This document shows, one piece after another, positions 27,601-41,035 of a DNA stretch of 64,000 nucleotides. Numbering within the stretch: position 1 is the stretch's first letter; the number at the start of each line of letters is the position of its first letter. The notes beneath the pieces were generated by a model. It was not told where the DNA came from and made no database searches. It saw only the letters and a program-made list of their open reading frames with translations. Made by a program: the position numbers and the translations under genes. This DNA is from Ascaris suum (lineage: Eukaryota > Nematoda > Chromadorea > Rhabditida > Ascarididae), in assembly GCA_013433145.1 (NCBI GenBank), contig CM024191.1, forward strand, positions 3,550,501-3,614,500. The letters are read 5' to 3'.

Positions 27601-30600
27601 TCACGAAATTTCTTTATCATGCCATTAACGCAAAGAAAATGTAACACGCTAGGGCGTTTACTATGGGAATAGAGGTTAAAAAACGTGGGAGATGATATAT
27701 CATAGTTACATTTACACAAACCCATCACCCTAATATACCTCCGCTATGGGCAACTATGTTACCAGAGTGTGTAATGCTTTCCTTCTGGATGGTTTCGTCA
27801 TCTATATGTGAATAAAGACGTCAAAATCTGAACGAGATTCAAAAACGATGAACTATCAGAGGTTGAAATCGCTGATCAATAAGGAATAATATTCGCAAAT
27901 AAAAAGCCCTACTAGTAACCCCTCGTCTCTGCTTCCTTAAAAGTTTCATTCCCGTAAAAAAATCGCTCATCGTAAACTCACTAAATTGGGCAGTAGAAAT
28001 ATGCGCATATGAAGCAGGTGAAAGCAGCAGCTGGACGACTACCACCTTGCTCGGTAACCCCTCACGGCATCGCGATTACCCACTCAATACTTTGCTCGCT
28101 CTCTGACAGCATCGAATATCTCTGGTTCGGTCCTTTTGTAGCCGACTGGCTTGGCGACCTCCAAGAATGCCATTTCCCTCATAGATGCGATGAGCTCGGT
28201 ACGTTCAATTAACAACACTAAATTAAATTCATTCAAAAAACTTACATGAGGCTGGAGACAAGTTTGCAAAAATCCATTGAAAGCATATCCCTTTCTGGCG
28301 CCAGCCATATAATCTGACGAATAACTTCAGGTGACATTTTCTTCGTCAATTTCAACAGTAAACTAGAGACGCTGCAAAGCATTCCAACGCTAATTACATA
28401 AACCCATTAAAAATACCCTTCTTGGAAAAAATTTTCGCACCTAAAACGGAAGCTTAACCAAAGAAAAGTATCCCTAGTAAGCATACCGACTCATGAGCCT
28501 AATAATGCTTGATCGATAAAAAACTTTGAGATTAGCTTATTTAATTTTTTCTTCTACATTGCAACCGATCGGACTCGTTTCGATAAACACTAAACGCTAT
28601 TTTTCTCACATTTTCACAAATGAGAGGTGAGTACAAAAAAAATTTTTTTTCAAAGACGGAAGATATAAAAACGAACCAATCGAAAAAACAACCACTGTTG
28701 GCAATAAGCGCCTCCACTAAAGACGGCAGCAACAAGTGAGCTTCGTTAATGCTACCACTATCGATTAATGCCGCCAAAAATTGCATGCCAACCTTGTCGA
28801 GCATCTCACCGGTTCCGTTTGAGCGTATGGCGCGAAGACCCAAATTTATCGCTTCTATAATATATCAGTTTATAGTTTTGAAAAAACCAAAACACTGATA
28901 TAAAAGAGTTCAAAAAAAAAGCGGAAGCGATCACCAGGAAAAAATATTTTCAAAAACCACTGAAAAAAAGGAAAAGAAAAAAACAGAGAACTGAATGTTC
29001 AACAATTCTTGCCATGAACAGAATATGCACGTGTATTTGGTTGCAACAAACCAATCGACTTAACCTCATGGGAACATCGCTTACAGCACCACAGAAAAAG
29101 AGAAAAAACTCGCTGAAAATAAATCAGTAGCAAGCGAACAAGCAGCAAGATTGCACTATGTGAACAATACTGCATAAAGGCTGCAATGGAAAAGTTTGAA
29201 GAAACCGGAACCGGAATCCCAGAAAAGTATTGAATACGAACCCTGGTACAATCTTAACAAACAGGACTCATGCGCAGCTCTAAAATCTTTATTACTGGCT
29301 CGGAGTTCACCTCCTGGACCTAGTTCAGACCTCGGTTTGGGACGGGGGAAGGTTGTTATAAAATTTCATTTTGTTGCTGAAATCTCGTTTTTCCTTCTCT
29401 CCCTTGATTTTTTTAATCTACTTTCGATCTCAGCCTGAAATAGGGCCGAGATTAGCAAAATACCATTCGCTCAAGTGCAGGATGATATTGAATTTAGCCG
29501 ATCTATGGTCCACCTTCGGTCAAACATACTTAGCCGTCTTTCTGACAAGGTTTACGACCCCTAATGCTTCAAGTGGTGCTGTTCTTATGTAAGATATGTC
29601 TTGATAAAAACGCAGACCATATATTAAAGTACTACTAATGAAAGTTGCAACCGACGCACCTTATGAACACACAGCTTCCCGAGCTATAAGATAAGGTCTT
29701 TTCATAGTTTCATGCCGAAAGAAAGATGCTGCCCAGAAAGAAACCAACCAGTTGGGATATATTCTATTTCCCACGGCACCTTGTCTTGTCTATATAATAG
29801 AGAAGTAAATAAAAGCAGCAAATCGATTCACCATGCTTCCACGAGTACTTCACATCATATATTTCGAGTATCGTCGCCGCCTCAAGCACTTGGGTGAGAT
29901 AAGTAAAACGAACGCCACGTCGAAATGTATTAATGAAATTTTCAATGAATGGGCTCACCTTAGCGCTCACTAAGTCCACAATGACTTCGTTACGTTGCAG
30001 TGCCTATAAATTTCGAAGAAACAATGAAATCTGTCGGCATTTTCAACGCTAGTTTACAAAAAGAAACCAACTATCAAAAATACCTTTAAAAATGTCACAT
30101 TCAACTTATTCACTTCGACAGGACGACTGATCCGATGTGACAATATTAGCACAAAAATTTGCAACAGGAGAAACTAATTTTAGTATCATCGTAGCTATTA
30201 GTGCTATCATCATCAATAAAATACGTTCGCGTGGGATATGAATCACCAAGCACGAATAGCTTGTAGATGAATTCGATCGACAGAGTTTCTCTAAGAAGTA
30301 GCCCTACTACTCTGTTGTAAAACCCAAGAAAAAAATTTCAAGAAACATAAATGTAAATGAATCACTGACAAGAACTATATTTCGTCCTTGCTTTCTGAGC
30401 TAAGGTACCTAAAGGCTTCATGTACACACTCCTAGAACAACCGATATTTCAAAGAAATCAATCATCAATCTGTTTCCCATTAGAAATCATAGCTTAAGCT
30501 ATTCGCTTCAATGACTGTATAGCAAACAGAAAGCAAAATAACGAAATTCTTTGCTTAAATCATCACATATTGAATTGTTTTATGATCACATAGAAAATTA

Positions 30601-31620
30601 GTGGATCATTCTGACATCTAAAGAATATTTCAATTAAAACTGACCGTTAAACATTAATTTCGACAATATAATACTAATACATAAGTTCTTGCATGAAATA
30701 CTGACAGAAATCTAGCATCGGCTAGTCCAACTGGTCGAGAGCAGTGGTCATCTATATCGATACTTCCATGAAGCACCAAAAATATAGTTAACTTTCTAAA
30801 ATATGCGAAGAAATATCTCACCGCTACTATCAGCTGCATTTTCAAAAATACAGCGGTAGGATGATTATCGCCCGTAATCTTCTCGAGTGAATCCACCAAG
30901 GCGTCGGTCATTCTAGCATCTGAATGAAAACTTGCTCTTTTTAAGCATTAGTGGCATTAATTCGATAACAACGTCAATAAAATTAAACTTCGAAAAATAT
31001 TGGAATTGAGCAGAAGAATTGGTGCATAATCCACGCGATCCATTAGCCCTTTGCAAAAAAAAATTGAAAAAAAGGAGTGGAGATAAACCGCTTAGGCTTA
31101 GAAAAAAAGATGACAATGAGCTGCAAAATTTGACAGCTGCCCAAACGGAAACGCCTAAACGGATGAAACAACAAAAGAAATAAGGTAATACAAAAACTTC
31201 CTAGGAGCATGACATGAAAAAAGGACTTTTTTGATGACATTCTTAAGTTCAGGAAAGTCGGCCCACTGGAAATGTTTCTGTGGCAACTAGACTTCGTGCT
31301 ATACGAAAATTAACGCTGGGAGAAAATAGCTTACTGCTATTAGTGAGTACAGTGTGCTATCACCTTCGCCTTATTTCCTTCAGCTCAAGCTCAACTTAAT
31401 TGAGGTGCGAAAAATGCGCTGGCCACACTTTACTCTGCTCATAATGGCATAAATGAAAAATCAAAAAAAAAAAAAAAAACAACTGATTCTCAATCATACC
31501 GAATTCGATACAGGCACTCAATCGACGGGCGTCAGCCTTGCTGATAAAATAGCCGAAAAATGGGTCTGTGGATGCCTCAAGCAATTCTTTGAAGTGCTGG
31601 AAGAACAAATCCGATCCCAT
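18641..31620 (-). CDS. HEAT-repeat protein, probable divergent BRAT1 (INTS11/INTS9 partner)
   Basis: A long minus-strand gene built from helical-repeat exons. Phase-linked exons: 31620-31500, 30919-30822, 30003-29849, 29634-29530, 28854-28677, 28371-28246, 28177-28091, 26243-26151, 25715-25625, 25020-24868, about 24680-24554, about 24270-24160, a short piece near 24108-24088, 23420-23243, 22393-22240, 19372-19188, and the last exon 18802-18641. Estimated length is 700-750 residues, near the 821 of human BRAT1. Repeats are clearest near the C-terminus (23420-19188), where alternating amphipathic helices read as HEAT units. The last exon is acidic then helical and ends SLDCF-stop; human BRAT1 ends in DCY, a tail known to enter the INTS11 active site. 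Start: a TTTCTTGCAG acceptor lies 2 nt before ATG 31620. Unresolved: the 29530/28854, 24554/23420 and 19188/18802 links (possible small exons at 29155-29085 and 18934-18912). The family call rests on length, repeats and tail, so another HEAT protein is possible. Confidence 0.6.
19373..22239 (-). other. Large intron of the BRAT1-like gene
   Basis: A 2.9-kb intron between two phase-matched exons (CCAG|GTTAGC donor and TTTTTAAG acceptor). It holds a 17-base C run at 20740-20756 and, around 21400-21750, loosely repeated phrases of the type 'tctgcgacctca', spaced roughly every 35-60 bases, that may be an old decayed tandem array. No gene was recognised on the plus strand. Confidence 0.5.
20740..20756. 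repeat. 17-base C homopolymer
   Basis: Uninterrupted C run in an AT-rich intron. Similar G or C runs of 10-16 bases occur at 9452-9463, 35394-35405, 36600-36609, 36851-36866, 39577-39586 and 48811-48823. Confidence 0.9.
25327..25410. repeat. Short imperfect tandem duplication
   Basis: The phrase 'gatgaggtcaagct', followed by a similar AT-rich tail, occurs twice about 43 bases apart within an intron of the BRAT1-like gene. This is a recent small direct duplication of about 38 bases with a few mismatches. No function is evident. Confidence 0.7.
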
Positions 31621-31637
31621 AGCTGCAAGAAATTATT
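31621..31637 (-). promoter_or_regulatory. Probable spliced-leader acceptor of the BRAT1-like gene
   Basis: Read on the minus strand, TTTCTTGCAG is followed by CT and then the ATG of the first exon. A 3' splice site 2 nt before the start codon leaves no room for a normal 5' UTR, which is the pattern of trans-spliced nematode messages. Confidence 0.65.
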
Positions 31638-34600
31638 ACCTGCGGTTGTACTAAATATTTCAGGGATTTCTCGACAAAAATCAACAAACGCGTTTACAAC
31701 AGAAATCGACATTCAGTTTAATCCACGACCGAATCACCGCAGCGATGAATGGACCGAGTTTTATTTGGCTAAAATGGGAAGCGCAGCCTACTTAACCTAT
31801 CTGATTTGGTCAAGGATCAGATCGCCGGTCCGACACCATCCCTCATCGCGGCCGGAAATGAATCTGAATTTGATTCAGACTTCGAAAAATAACCACCCTA
31901 CCAATCGAATAATTGAATGACTAGATCAATAAGTGAAAAAATCATTTGGATGGGTAAAACTTAACACTCGTATGAATATTCAAATCGATGAATCAACAAG
32001 TTGGGATAAAAAAAATTGAAGTGGAACGGCGATGCGAATCGAGAAATGAGATTTTTTTCAGGCGGAATCGACGGAACCTAATGGATCCAACTTGCTAACA
32101 ACTGACTGCCACGATTAATAATATGAGCGAAACTTCAATTTATATTACAACGCTTACTAGTGAGAGATAAAAATTAAACTTCGTTAAAATTTTCCACCCG
32201 AAAATATTACAAACTTGAATTCGGAACAATACGAGTTTCTAAAATATTCCACCATTTTCTCTTTCTATTTCCGTTATCGATTCGCTTCCCGTCCGAGAAG
32301 CCATTAGACCAGCTAATAAAAATTTCCCAAATATAGCATCTATACTCTATGATAGGTAGCAGCAACCTTAAGAATTAAGAGAGTCTGCTGAGGTAGTACT
32401 CAAAATGTCGAAATATCAGCGCTCAACAATCTCGTTGCTCAGCATTTCGGACATACTCTATTTTCCTCTCCAAACTTGGTGCATTAAAGAAAACGGTGCG
32501 GGAAAAAAACTTCACAAATTCCACCGCTATCCATAAATCTTGGCCATCACACCGAGAAGAAAAACACGAAAGAACAAAAAACAACTTTGCAATTTGCAGT
32601 TCTTTGCGAAAAAGAAAGTTTCACTAGTTGAAGAAAATCTTTTTTAAACGTAAAACACGTTTCATCGATGTAACAGTAAAGGCAGCTTAGTATTCCCGCA
32701 CTTTTGCCCACACAATGAATCCAACTCCAAATGCTACTTACAAGAGAACATCAGCTCCTTTAAAAAATGTCTAAAACAGCGCAATTCAATTGCTTCAGAT
32801 GGCAAAGTCTATTTTCTCACTCTCCAACATGACGTGACAACCGAAAACTTGGAATTCTCAGCAAAGTATTCCAACTATTGGATCACTACCGACAAACCAC
32901 GACCGTCACCACAACTCTTCCTATCCGACTAACTGAGCATACATCGCCACAACCACTCTCCGGCTCAATAGCAAACTTGCGGAAACTACAAGGTTCGCAG
33001 TTTCGGATCACTCTTGTCTCATAACGACAATGTCTTACAGGTAGAGGTCGAATCGAATAATTCAAATTCCCCAAATGAAGCTCAAAAAGATGCTATGAAA
33101 CTCCGAATCGGACGTCGATTTTTGGCATTTCGGCTTTCCCGTGTGAAATGCAAACTTGTTCACTAATTGACGAATACTGCTCAAGTTATCAAAGTTGCAG
33201 TGCTAGCCGATCGTACCAACAATGCGCCCAACAAGTAATTACGAAAGATTAAATCCCTTCCAAACTTATTTCATTACTACCGTACAGTATTTCTGGAAAA
33301 GGTGCAAATTCCGGCAAATTACTACTTACTAAAATTTAGATGAATCGCGTTTAAAAAGATTCGAAATTCCCGCCACATCCATCAAGGCTATGGAAATTCA
33401 AAAAAAACTCCAATTTTTGGTGCGGGTCCAAAAACTTGAAAGTTTGGCCGCTCCGCAATGTCCCACTGGGACGAAAAGTAGTACTGTTGGATTTGCCCAT
33501 CAAAGTTGCCTTACTCAGATATGCCAACAAGGGGCATACATCCGTCGTAAAAAGCCAAGCATGAGATTCCCTTGATTACAAGCTACCTCCTCCTTCCCTA
33601 AACATAAAAAAGCTAAATTTACCCACTAAAAGGTAACTAATTAAAAGCCCAGGTAGGCCGCATTCATATGATTAAAGGCCAGCTATTAGCAGTTTATAGT
33701 GATTTCACTGTATGCCATAAATTTTATTAGAAGAAGAAATATGCAAAGTTTGAGCACATAAAAAATTCGACGGCCAAAAGTTGACGATGAAAAATGGAGA
33801 GATCGAACAATCGGTGCAGCAGTCAGTAAATTTTAACGATACAAAATGCAAAACGTTGGAAACCAATTTTGTATTAGCAGCTCTCTCCCTTCACAGCAGT
33901 GCCTCTCTTGGAGCATATACCTTTGAGAGACACCTCAGAAACCGTTTTGGAGCTACGACATATTTGATAGGATACGAGCGAAAAGTCCCTTCAAAAGTCA
34001 TTCCAACAAACATCCTAACCATATCGACCTTTGAGCTAAGCTTAACCTTTAAAAAAAATCGTGAAATCAGCATTTCCCGCTGTAACAATAATTTAAGAAA
34101 TATACGATATGAACTGCAATCTCTCATCAACAGCTCTTTGATCCAGTGCCATAATCCACAACATCGCCACTGAACGGTGTATCCGGCCCACAGCCCCTGC
34201 TTTCTTTTCAGTAGCACGTAGGTGGTCCCCCTAACCCTCACCTCATTCTTCCGTTCATTATTGGCAGCCTCAGCTATGGCATAACAATAGCATGGGCCAC
34301 TTCAAGCTTCCGAATCATTTAAACGGAATGATGCACAGTGAAAAGAAAGGAGGCGGACGGCCAGTTGAACAGCGCATTTGATGATGTGGAGAAAAACTTG
34401 ACCGAATCATGCTCAAAACACACCCCGTTCAGGCTTAATTCAGGTCTCATTGAAGCCTCCTATTCCAGGTGTATTCAAGCATAACACTCATCGACCATCT
34501 CACTGTCACTGTTCAGTGTAATATATACCGATCAATCGCTCGTACTAACTGTGCATATCTGTTAATCATCTCTACCATCAGCACGACACCCGCCAACCAC

Positions 34601-35988
34601 AAAATGCACCATATTCAATCACCTCTACCACCTATACAATCATCATTAACCTCTAGTGCTATAAACAGCACGTCCGACCTGTACAGGTACCCACCACTAA
34701 TGCAGTATCACCGGTATTAATTCTGAACGATCCCCTTTGGTACAATCTTTAGTGTAATGCCCACCTGCACCAGCTGATATGTGATAAGCGTGGGAAGTTC
34801 ATTTCGTTATAAATGGCCAGACCTAAAGCCTTTCTTATGCGGTCTTTAGGAGTAAAAGTATCATAAACCTGATCATAAGAAAAACCGCCAAGAAAAATAT
34901 CAAATTAATCCCCAAATCTGAGATTAGGAATGAATAATCCCATTCAAATATTAAGCAGTAAGCAATGGTAACATAGGTTTTACTGAGGTAGCATTCCGTA
35001 ATCTACAATCTGTAAACAAATATCGCATGGATGAGATAAAACAAAAAAATGACCACTAATTCTTAGGCCAATGTTCTTCACGTTCCGCATTTAACTACGA
35101 AACTCGTTGCAATTTTGCACAGGTATTCCGGGCAACTTGCACTCACTACAACACCTCTTCCCTCCCACCTTCACAATCACTTTTGAGTCCAAAAAAATAT
35201 CGGCAACACACTTGCTACACACCAATAAAAGTAATAAAAAAATAAAGGTACAATATACAATTAAACGGAAATCTTAATATACATCTACAAATAACAATAT
35301 ACAACTACAAACAACGTGATCGCTTTCTGGCAGTCCGCAGTTTGGCCCGCCCAGAAACTCCTCGGGGCAGAAATCTTGAATAAGAGGAAAAGAGGGGGGG
35401 GGGGGTGGTAGAAGAAGAATTGCACTTGGAACGAACGTATCGAAACTCGAAATTGCAACGCTTTATAACTCAGCCTGAAATGGCTTTGTTCAAAAAATTC
35501 CAACCTTCACTGGAATTTCTCCAATTTTCTTCGTGCTCGAAACATCCCTAGACTAAATGCAAATTACTTACACCACATTTTAATACACGGAATGCTTAGA
35601 AAATTTACTTTCGCTTTCATCTCTCCTCCTCCCAACTCCTTAACGAATAAGAAAATCGTATAGGGCCATCAAGATGGAAATAATGCGCATCAGAAAATTG
35701 CAAAAGCGAAGATGACAGATAAACGATCGTTCAGCTCCGCATATCACTCAGAGGTCATTCAGCCGTCCCGAACTCGTCTTGGTAAGAAAATTTTTTAAAA
35801 CAAAGTAAAATGACCATTAGAAAAACGTAAAACTTCACTGCAAAGAAGTATTTAAAAACTAAGAAACTTCACTCAATGAAATAGACTCATTCTGTCGATA
35901 ATATTGCATAAAACTAATAGCATTTCCTCTGCAAAGTAGAAGAATATAAGATGAAGTTCATGTCGGCATTTGTATGTGGCGAAATCGT
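31638..35988. other. Intergenic region between GPX and the BRAT1-like gene
   Basis: 4.4 kb on the path between two genes of the same strand. It contains reading frames of up to 130 codons on the plus strand (33781-34173) and 116 on the minus strand (34241-33891) that overlap each other. Neither has a recognisable domain or matched splice sites, so they are not called as genes. A run of 12 G is at 35394-35405. Confidence 0.5.
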
Positions 35989-38858
35989 TCAGACTTTAGC
36001 ACCATTCAGAATCGTTTCGATGTCCTTCACCATATCCTTCGGCTGCGTCTGCGGACTATATCGTTTCACCTGCAACGCATACTGCTTCCGAATTGCTTTT
36101 CATGAGCCCCAAACCGGCTTTTGCGGGTTCGCTTCCATCTCTAATGCCTCACTCTGCCATCCCCACAAACAACAACTGTTTTGTGATGGGTTAGCCAACG
36201 TCTAAACAAAACCATAACGCCGCCTTTCGGAAATTTTAGGCAAGGAATGGAGTTGAACCCAAAACATGTGAATATGAGACTCGCCGCCTTCCATCAATAC
36301 ACGTAGGAAAGAGATAGAACCTATGAAAAAACCGAATTACAGATAAGTGTAAACAGCAAAGCTATCCCGCAATTGGTTTCATTATTCAGAGTCACCTCAA
36401 GACGCCCGTCCGCATCGCTCGGCCTAGGATGACGAATTCGAGTCTATGTTTATTATAAGAAATGTTCGTCACCATCGTTTATGTGCAATAGTGCTCTTGA
36501 AAAATCTTATACTCGACCCAGATCCTAGTAGACTGCTGTCCAGCAACTAAAAACTTCACCACCATCTACTTCGTACACCTCAAAAATAATGTAACACCGC
36601 CCCCCCCCCAAACCCAAAAAACCCCATCCCACGCTTTTGCATCTCATTAGAATATGAGTAGACCGCAATTAACCAACTCTCCTCTCCCTCTTCGTTTCCA
36701 GCAAATGTAATGAATGTTACAAACAGTCATATCTAAGTCTAGAAAATTCCAAAGGAACGAAATGCAAGATCATCGCCTGGTTGCTTTCTAATGGAAGAAG
36801 ATGACTGACGAAAACCAGCATTGCAAAGAGAAGGCCGTCGATGTGGTGGTGGGGGGGGGGGGGGGGTGCAGTCTACACAACTTCCAGGCAAATATTTCAC
36901 CGCTTAGCACACTGAGGAACGCAACGAAATTATAAGCGTCAAAACGTTCATTAAAAACTCGTTAAGAGACAATCTTTAGCAACCTCTGCTGCAATGAATG
37001 TTTACTGCGTGATCGATACAATCCAAACATAATCGCATTTTAAACCCGAAACTTTCGTAGATATGACCATGACAACTGCACTACTAACCACGTGTCCATC
37101 TCTATCGACAAGGAACTTCGTAAAATTCCACTTGATTGCATTCGTGATTGTGCCACCTTGTTCCTCCTTCAAAAATTTATATAGTGGATGCGCATTATTG
37201 CCATTGACTTCAACTTTGCCATAAAGATCAGGTTCAAATTCGTATTTCTTCGTAACGAACTCTTTAATATCGAGCTCGCAACCTGGTTCCTGAAAAGCAA
37301 TAAATTATTTTCCTCATAATTTTTCTCTAAATGCAAAATTCGCTAAATCTTTTCAGAAGAAAACTTAAATTGGCGATCGCTACTCAAAAGCAAGATCGAT
37401 GCTCTCATAAGTGACAGCACATTCCCCTCCAGCATGCTGCAACAGGATTCACCAATTGCATTTTCATCGTCAGTGCACCGCTAACTTTCGTCCCTATCGA
37501 CTAACGGTTCTTTGGATTCTTCCAGCAACGTTCGAAAAAACGTGTGAAAAAATTAAAGGACATATTTTAAACCGGCTGCCGTTGAATAAAATTCTGATAT
37601 AACTTTGGGCTTTCAGAGGAAAAATCGTTGAAACAAAGTCACGCTTTCAAAAAATCGTAACGGCGAAACAAGTACGTAATTAGGAGAATTATAGTCGGCT
37701 TATATGTTGGCTAAACGCTAGTGCAAATTACGAAACGAATCTAGCACACAAACTAAGACGATCTTACCTGGCCACCAAACTGATTGCACGGAAATGCGGC
37801 TATTCGCAATCCAGAATCGCGATATTTCTCCAAGACTTCCTTCAGCTGCGTATAGTTCGACTTTGTGAAGCCACATTCCGAAGCCACATTGACTATGATT
37901 ACAGCATAGCCCCTAAAGCATCACGAGTTTTATCAATGAAAACAATGCGAATAAAATAACACTTAATATGAGAGCTGTATCGATTAGAGGAAACTGCATA
38001 GTTTTGAATTGTTGCTGTGAGCTCGTAACCCTTTTAACTGTTTGTTAATGCATTTGTTTTTCCATTATGTTCCTTCTAGAACTGTATCTAACGAACAGCT
38101 TTGAACCTTTTCATTTGGCTCTACAGTGCCAAAAGACCCTCAAAAAAGCGCATATCGGGCAAGAGCAAGTCGTGAAAATTCAATAAAACAACACCATAAC
38201 CGCATGGATAATACTGAAACGAAAACTTCTTCACTATATAACTGCTCAAATCAGCCATCACAGCTTTATTTGAAAAAGACTGAAATGTGTGGACTACTTT
38301 TAAAAAAGTCGCGACGACCGATAAGTGACTTCAAACATCATGACATTTAACCACACACGACGTCTTCACGATATTCCCTTCTGCTTGATGATACCTAGCA
38401 AAAGTTTTGCCCCATTGGTGGATACATGCAAAGTTTTATATGTTGTTATAAACGGACAAAATAATCGAAGTCCATTTATAGCTGCAGTTAAATACGATTC
38501 GCTTCGACTCCAACATGGACAACTTTGATTCCTGTCAGTTATGCACGTGGACTATGAACACCACCCTTCATGATGGGATTTAGAAATTCACACCATGTGA
38601 TCTGTCTCATCGCATAAAACTGAACGTTCACTTTTTGCATACTATTGCCGATCACTCCACTAATTCTGTGATATGAAAGATGCGCCACCCGGCTATCAAT
38701 CGAATATATAGCACTACTCACTTGTACTTGCTCAAAGAGACGTCCTTACCGTCGACATCTTTCGCCGAGTAATCATATATCGTCCGGGATGACATCGCCC
38801 TTGCCGTCGTCGATAACAAACCCAATGCTGATCCAATGCCAGCCAACCTTGCCAACAT
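35989..38858 (-). CDS. Cysteine-type glutathione peroxidase, GPX4-like
   Basis: Reduces hydrogen peroxide and lipid hydroperoxides using thiols. Four phase-matched exons: 38858-38722, 37912-37768, 37289-37089, 36069-35989; 187 residues. The peroxidatic residue is Cys59 (TGT) in NVASECGFT, where many animal enzymes have selenocysteine. The rest of the catalytic set is Gln90 in FPCNQFGGQ and Trp148-Asn149 in IKWNF. Cys98, in the EPGC that follows, lies in the helix region that supplies the resolving cysteine in some Cys-type members. There is no long tetramer loop, so a monomeric GPX4/PHGPx form is expected. Residues 1-21 are uncharged apart from Arg and start MLARLAGIG, which looks like a mitochondrial leader; Met22 begins the usual cytosolic form of 166 residues. 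An in-frame stop lies shortly upstream of Met1. C. elegans gpx-2 or gpx-1 are likely relatives. Confidence 0.93.
36591..36870. repeat. Homopolymer C and G runs inside the GPX last intron
   Basis: A run of 10 C at 36600-36609 and a run of 16 G at 36851-36866 lie in the 1-kb intron before the final GPX exon. On the transcript strand (minus) these are a G run followed downstream by a C run in reverse order, so they could pair in the pre-mRNA. They are also typical sites of length polymorphism and assembly error. Confidence 0.75.
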
Positions 38859-41035
38859 TCCTTTCACGTACCCTCAACAATCACGCAGCAATCACACAGA
38901 TGAGTGCATTCTTCACATACAAACATTACGAACCGGCCGAAGCGCATAACTTACAAAAACTGAAACAGTTGCAAACACTGATGTCATTCCTGCCTTCCTT
39001 AGAGAGCTCATCAAAACCTGTCTAGGTAACACTGTATTGCACCTGCCAAGGTGATGTTCGCTCACACACCAGGAGTGCATGCGTAAACATCCAGATTTCA
39101 GCAGCTATCTCAATGCTACCATCCACTTCTCTGCGAAATATGTGAGGCACAAACACCCCGTCGATGAGAACAGGCCAAGAGTGTTACATTCGCACCTTTG
39201 CTCTCAAAATCGATTGCACTACACCAAATCAAGAAGTAGGTCACACAACCTGAAATGTTTAAGCTGTGTTGCAGCTCGTTTAGCCGAAATTCAGAGGTGG
39301 GACCAGCTCGACCCGTCCGGCGATAAAAGCACTTCAAATACGCCCACCACGCGAACGAGCTTTACAACTTTACATATATTGTCCCAAATGTCACTTCCGG
39401 CACCACAATGCCCGGAAACAACTTTACTGTCTGACAGTCGAATATATAAAACCTAGGTATTTGAATCTGATCAGCTCGACGACCGAAACTTGTATAATGC
39501 ACTCGATAAACCGCAAAGCTAAGGCGCTTTTGCTCATGCTTGATGCGCAAGTTGAATTTAAAAAGTTGCCCTTGCACCCCCCCCCCTCCCTCCCTTCTTC
39601 GCCTTTCCATCCAAAGTTCAGCAATAAAGCCGGCAACGACCTGAACAAATCTGGAGTAACCTTAACTGACTAGATCCAATTAATTCCTTCATAACTACGA
39701 GTACGGCCTTACCAACCTCTTAGTCATGACCAGGCTGCAGCCACTTGTGAAATCAAGACTGCCAACTTGACAAACACCTTAACATGACCTCAAAAATGAA
39801 AGCACCTTCTCGGAACCTTGCCTAACAAACAGATTCCACCTATGAATTTCACCATATTCGCTCTTTCTTCTCTCAAAAAATACGACTTCCGGTATTCAAT
39901 GCCGATGTGAACATGGCAAATAAGCATCAATACGGGCGACTGCTTAATCAACTTTATAATCCTCTCCAGTAAATTAGTAACAACAATAGCAACAGAACCA
40001 ACATGCAATAAATCAGAGCAACCAAAACAATTTAATTTAATGAACAGATGAGACTGGCTTATCTGCCAACCTGTAAACCCACTTATCAACCACTGCCATA
40101 AGCCACTCCCTTAGGCAATCCAGATCACCTTAGATTACCTACACCTAGCTTACTTTACACTACCCGTATTGCCATAAATCACAAGCCATTGCTACCAACG
40201 AAACACTGGCTTATCTACCATCTCTTTCGCAATACGGGTTACCTAGCATTAACGACTATTCTAGGACCATCATCCAACAACAATTGTACTAAACAAAAAT
40301 AACACGAATGTGGTAATTGCTGTTCCGCTATGCCTTACGCTATACCAAATAAACAACTCAACGCTAGTGCAGAGGATAGAAAAAAACTTTTCACAGTTGA
40401 AGTCAAACATGGGCATCACTAAATCGCCAAAATTTGGGCAAATATATGCGGGAAACTTTGAAAGTTGAAGCATTTTGCGAGCTCCTATCCCATCATGGGC
40501 GGGTGTACACAAAGAAACAAGCTGAAATGATTTTCGTTACCGTTCAAATTTCGATTCAAAAAGGAAAGATATTTTTGAAAAAAAAAAGAGAAGAATAAAC
40601 ATAGGAAAGCTGAAGTTTTAATAAATAAAAAAACAATTTCAAAAAAGGAAAACAAAAGAGCCTTTCATCGAGGAAAGCCGCTTTCAACGACCTTCCCACT
40701 ATGAAAGACTCCTCTAATTTAGCACCCTTCGAAAGAAATATCAATTTCCACTCCATTTCCTTCTGCCAAAAAAAAATCGGCCAACAACGGCTTCGAATTC
40801 ATCAACATACAATGATCCTGACAACAGCGAGGCAGTTATAATGATATAACTGACTGGCGCGCATAGCAAAAGTGAATCGGTTGTGCCGCTCAGTAAGATC
40901 ACCTCTCAAATCCACCAGTGTGGTTTCTGATTAAGTTGTAGTCACAACAACCAATAAAAACATCAAACTCTCAGAGCGCAAACCCATCATAGATATAACA
41001 TCTATGAGTGATATAAAAGCCTAAAAATAATAGCA
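38859..41035. other. Gap between RBM28-like stop and GPX start
   Basis: 2.2 kb between two minus-strand genes. There are several C-rich and A-rich patches, including a run of 10 C at 39577-39586. No exon is recognised. I did not find a clear pyrimidine-CAG acceptor directly before the GPX start that would settle whether GPX is trans-spliced. Confidence 0.5.

Noticed and set aside
31453..31920. 155-codon plus-strand frame
   Set aside because: It overlaps the first exon of the BRAT1-like gene in antisense and starts in a poly-A tract, so it is a shadow.
33781..34241. Overlapping 130-codon plus and 116-codon minus frames
   Set aside because: They are opposite-strand shadows of each other, with no domain, no splice partners and no start context.
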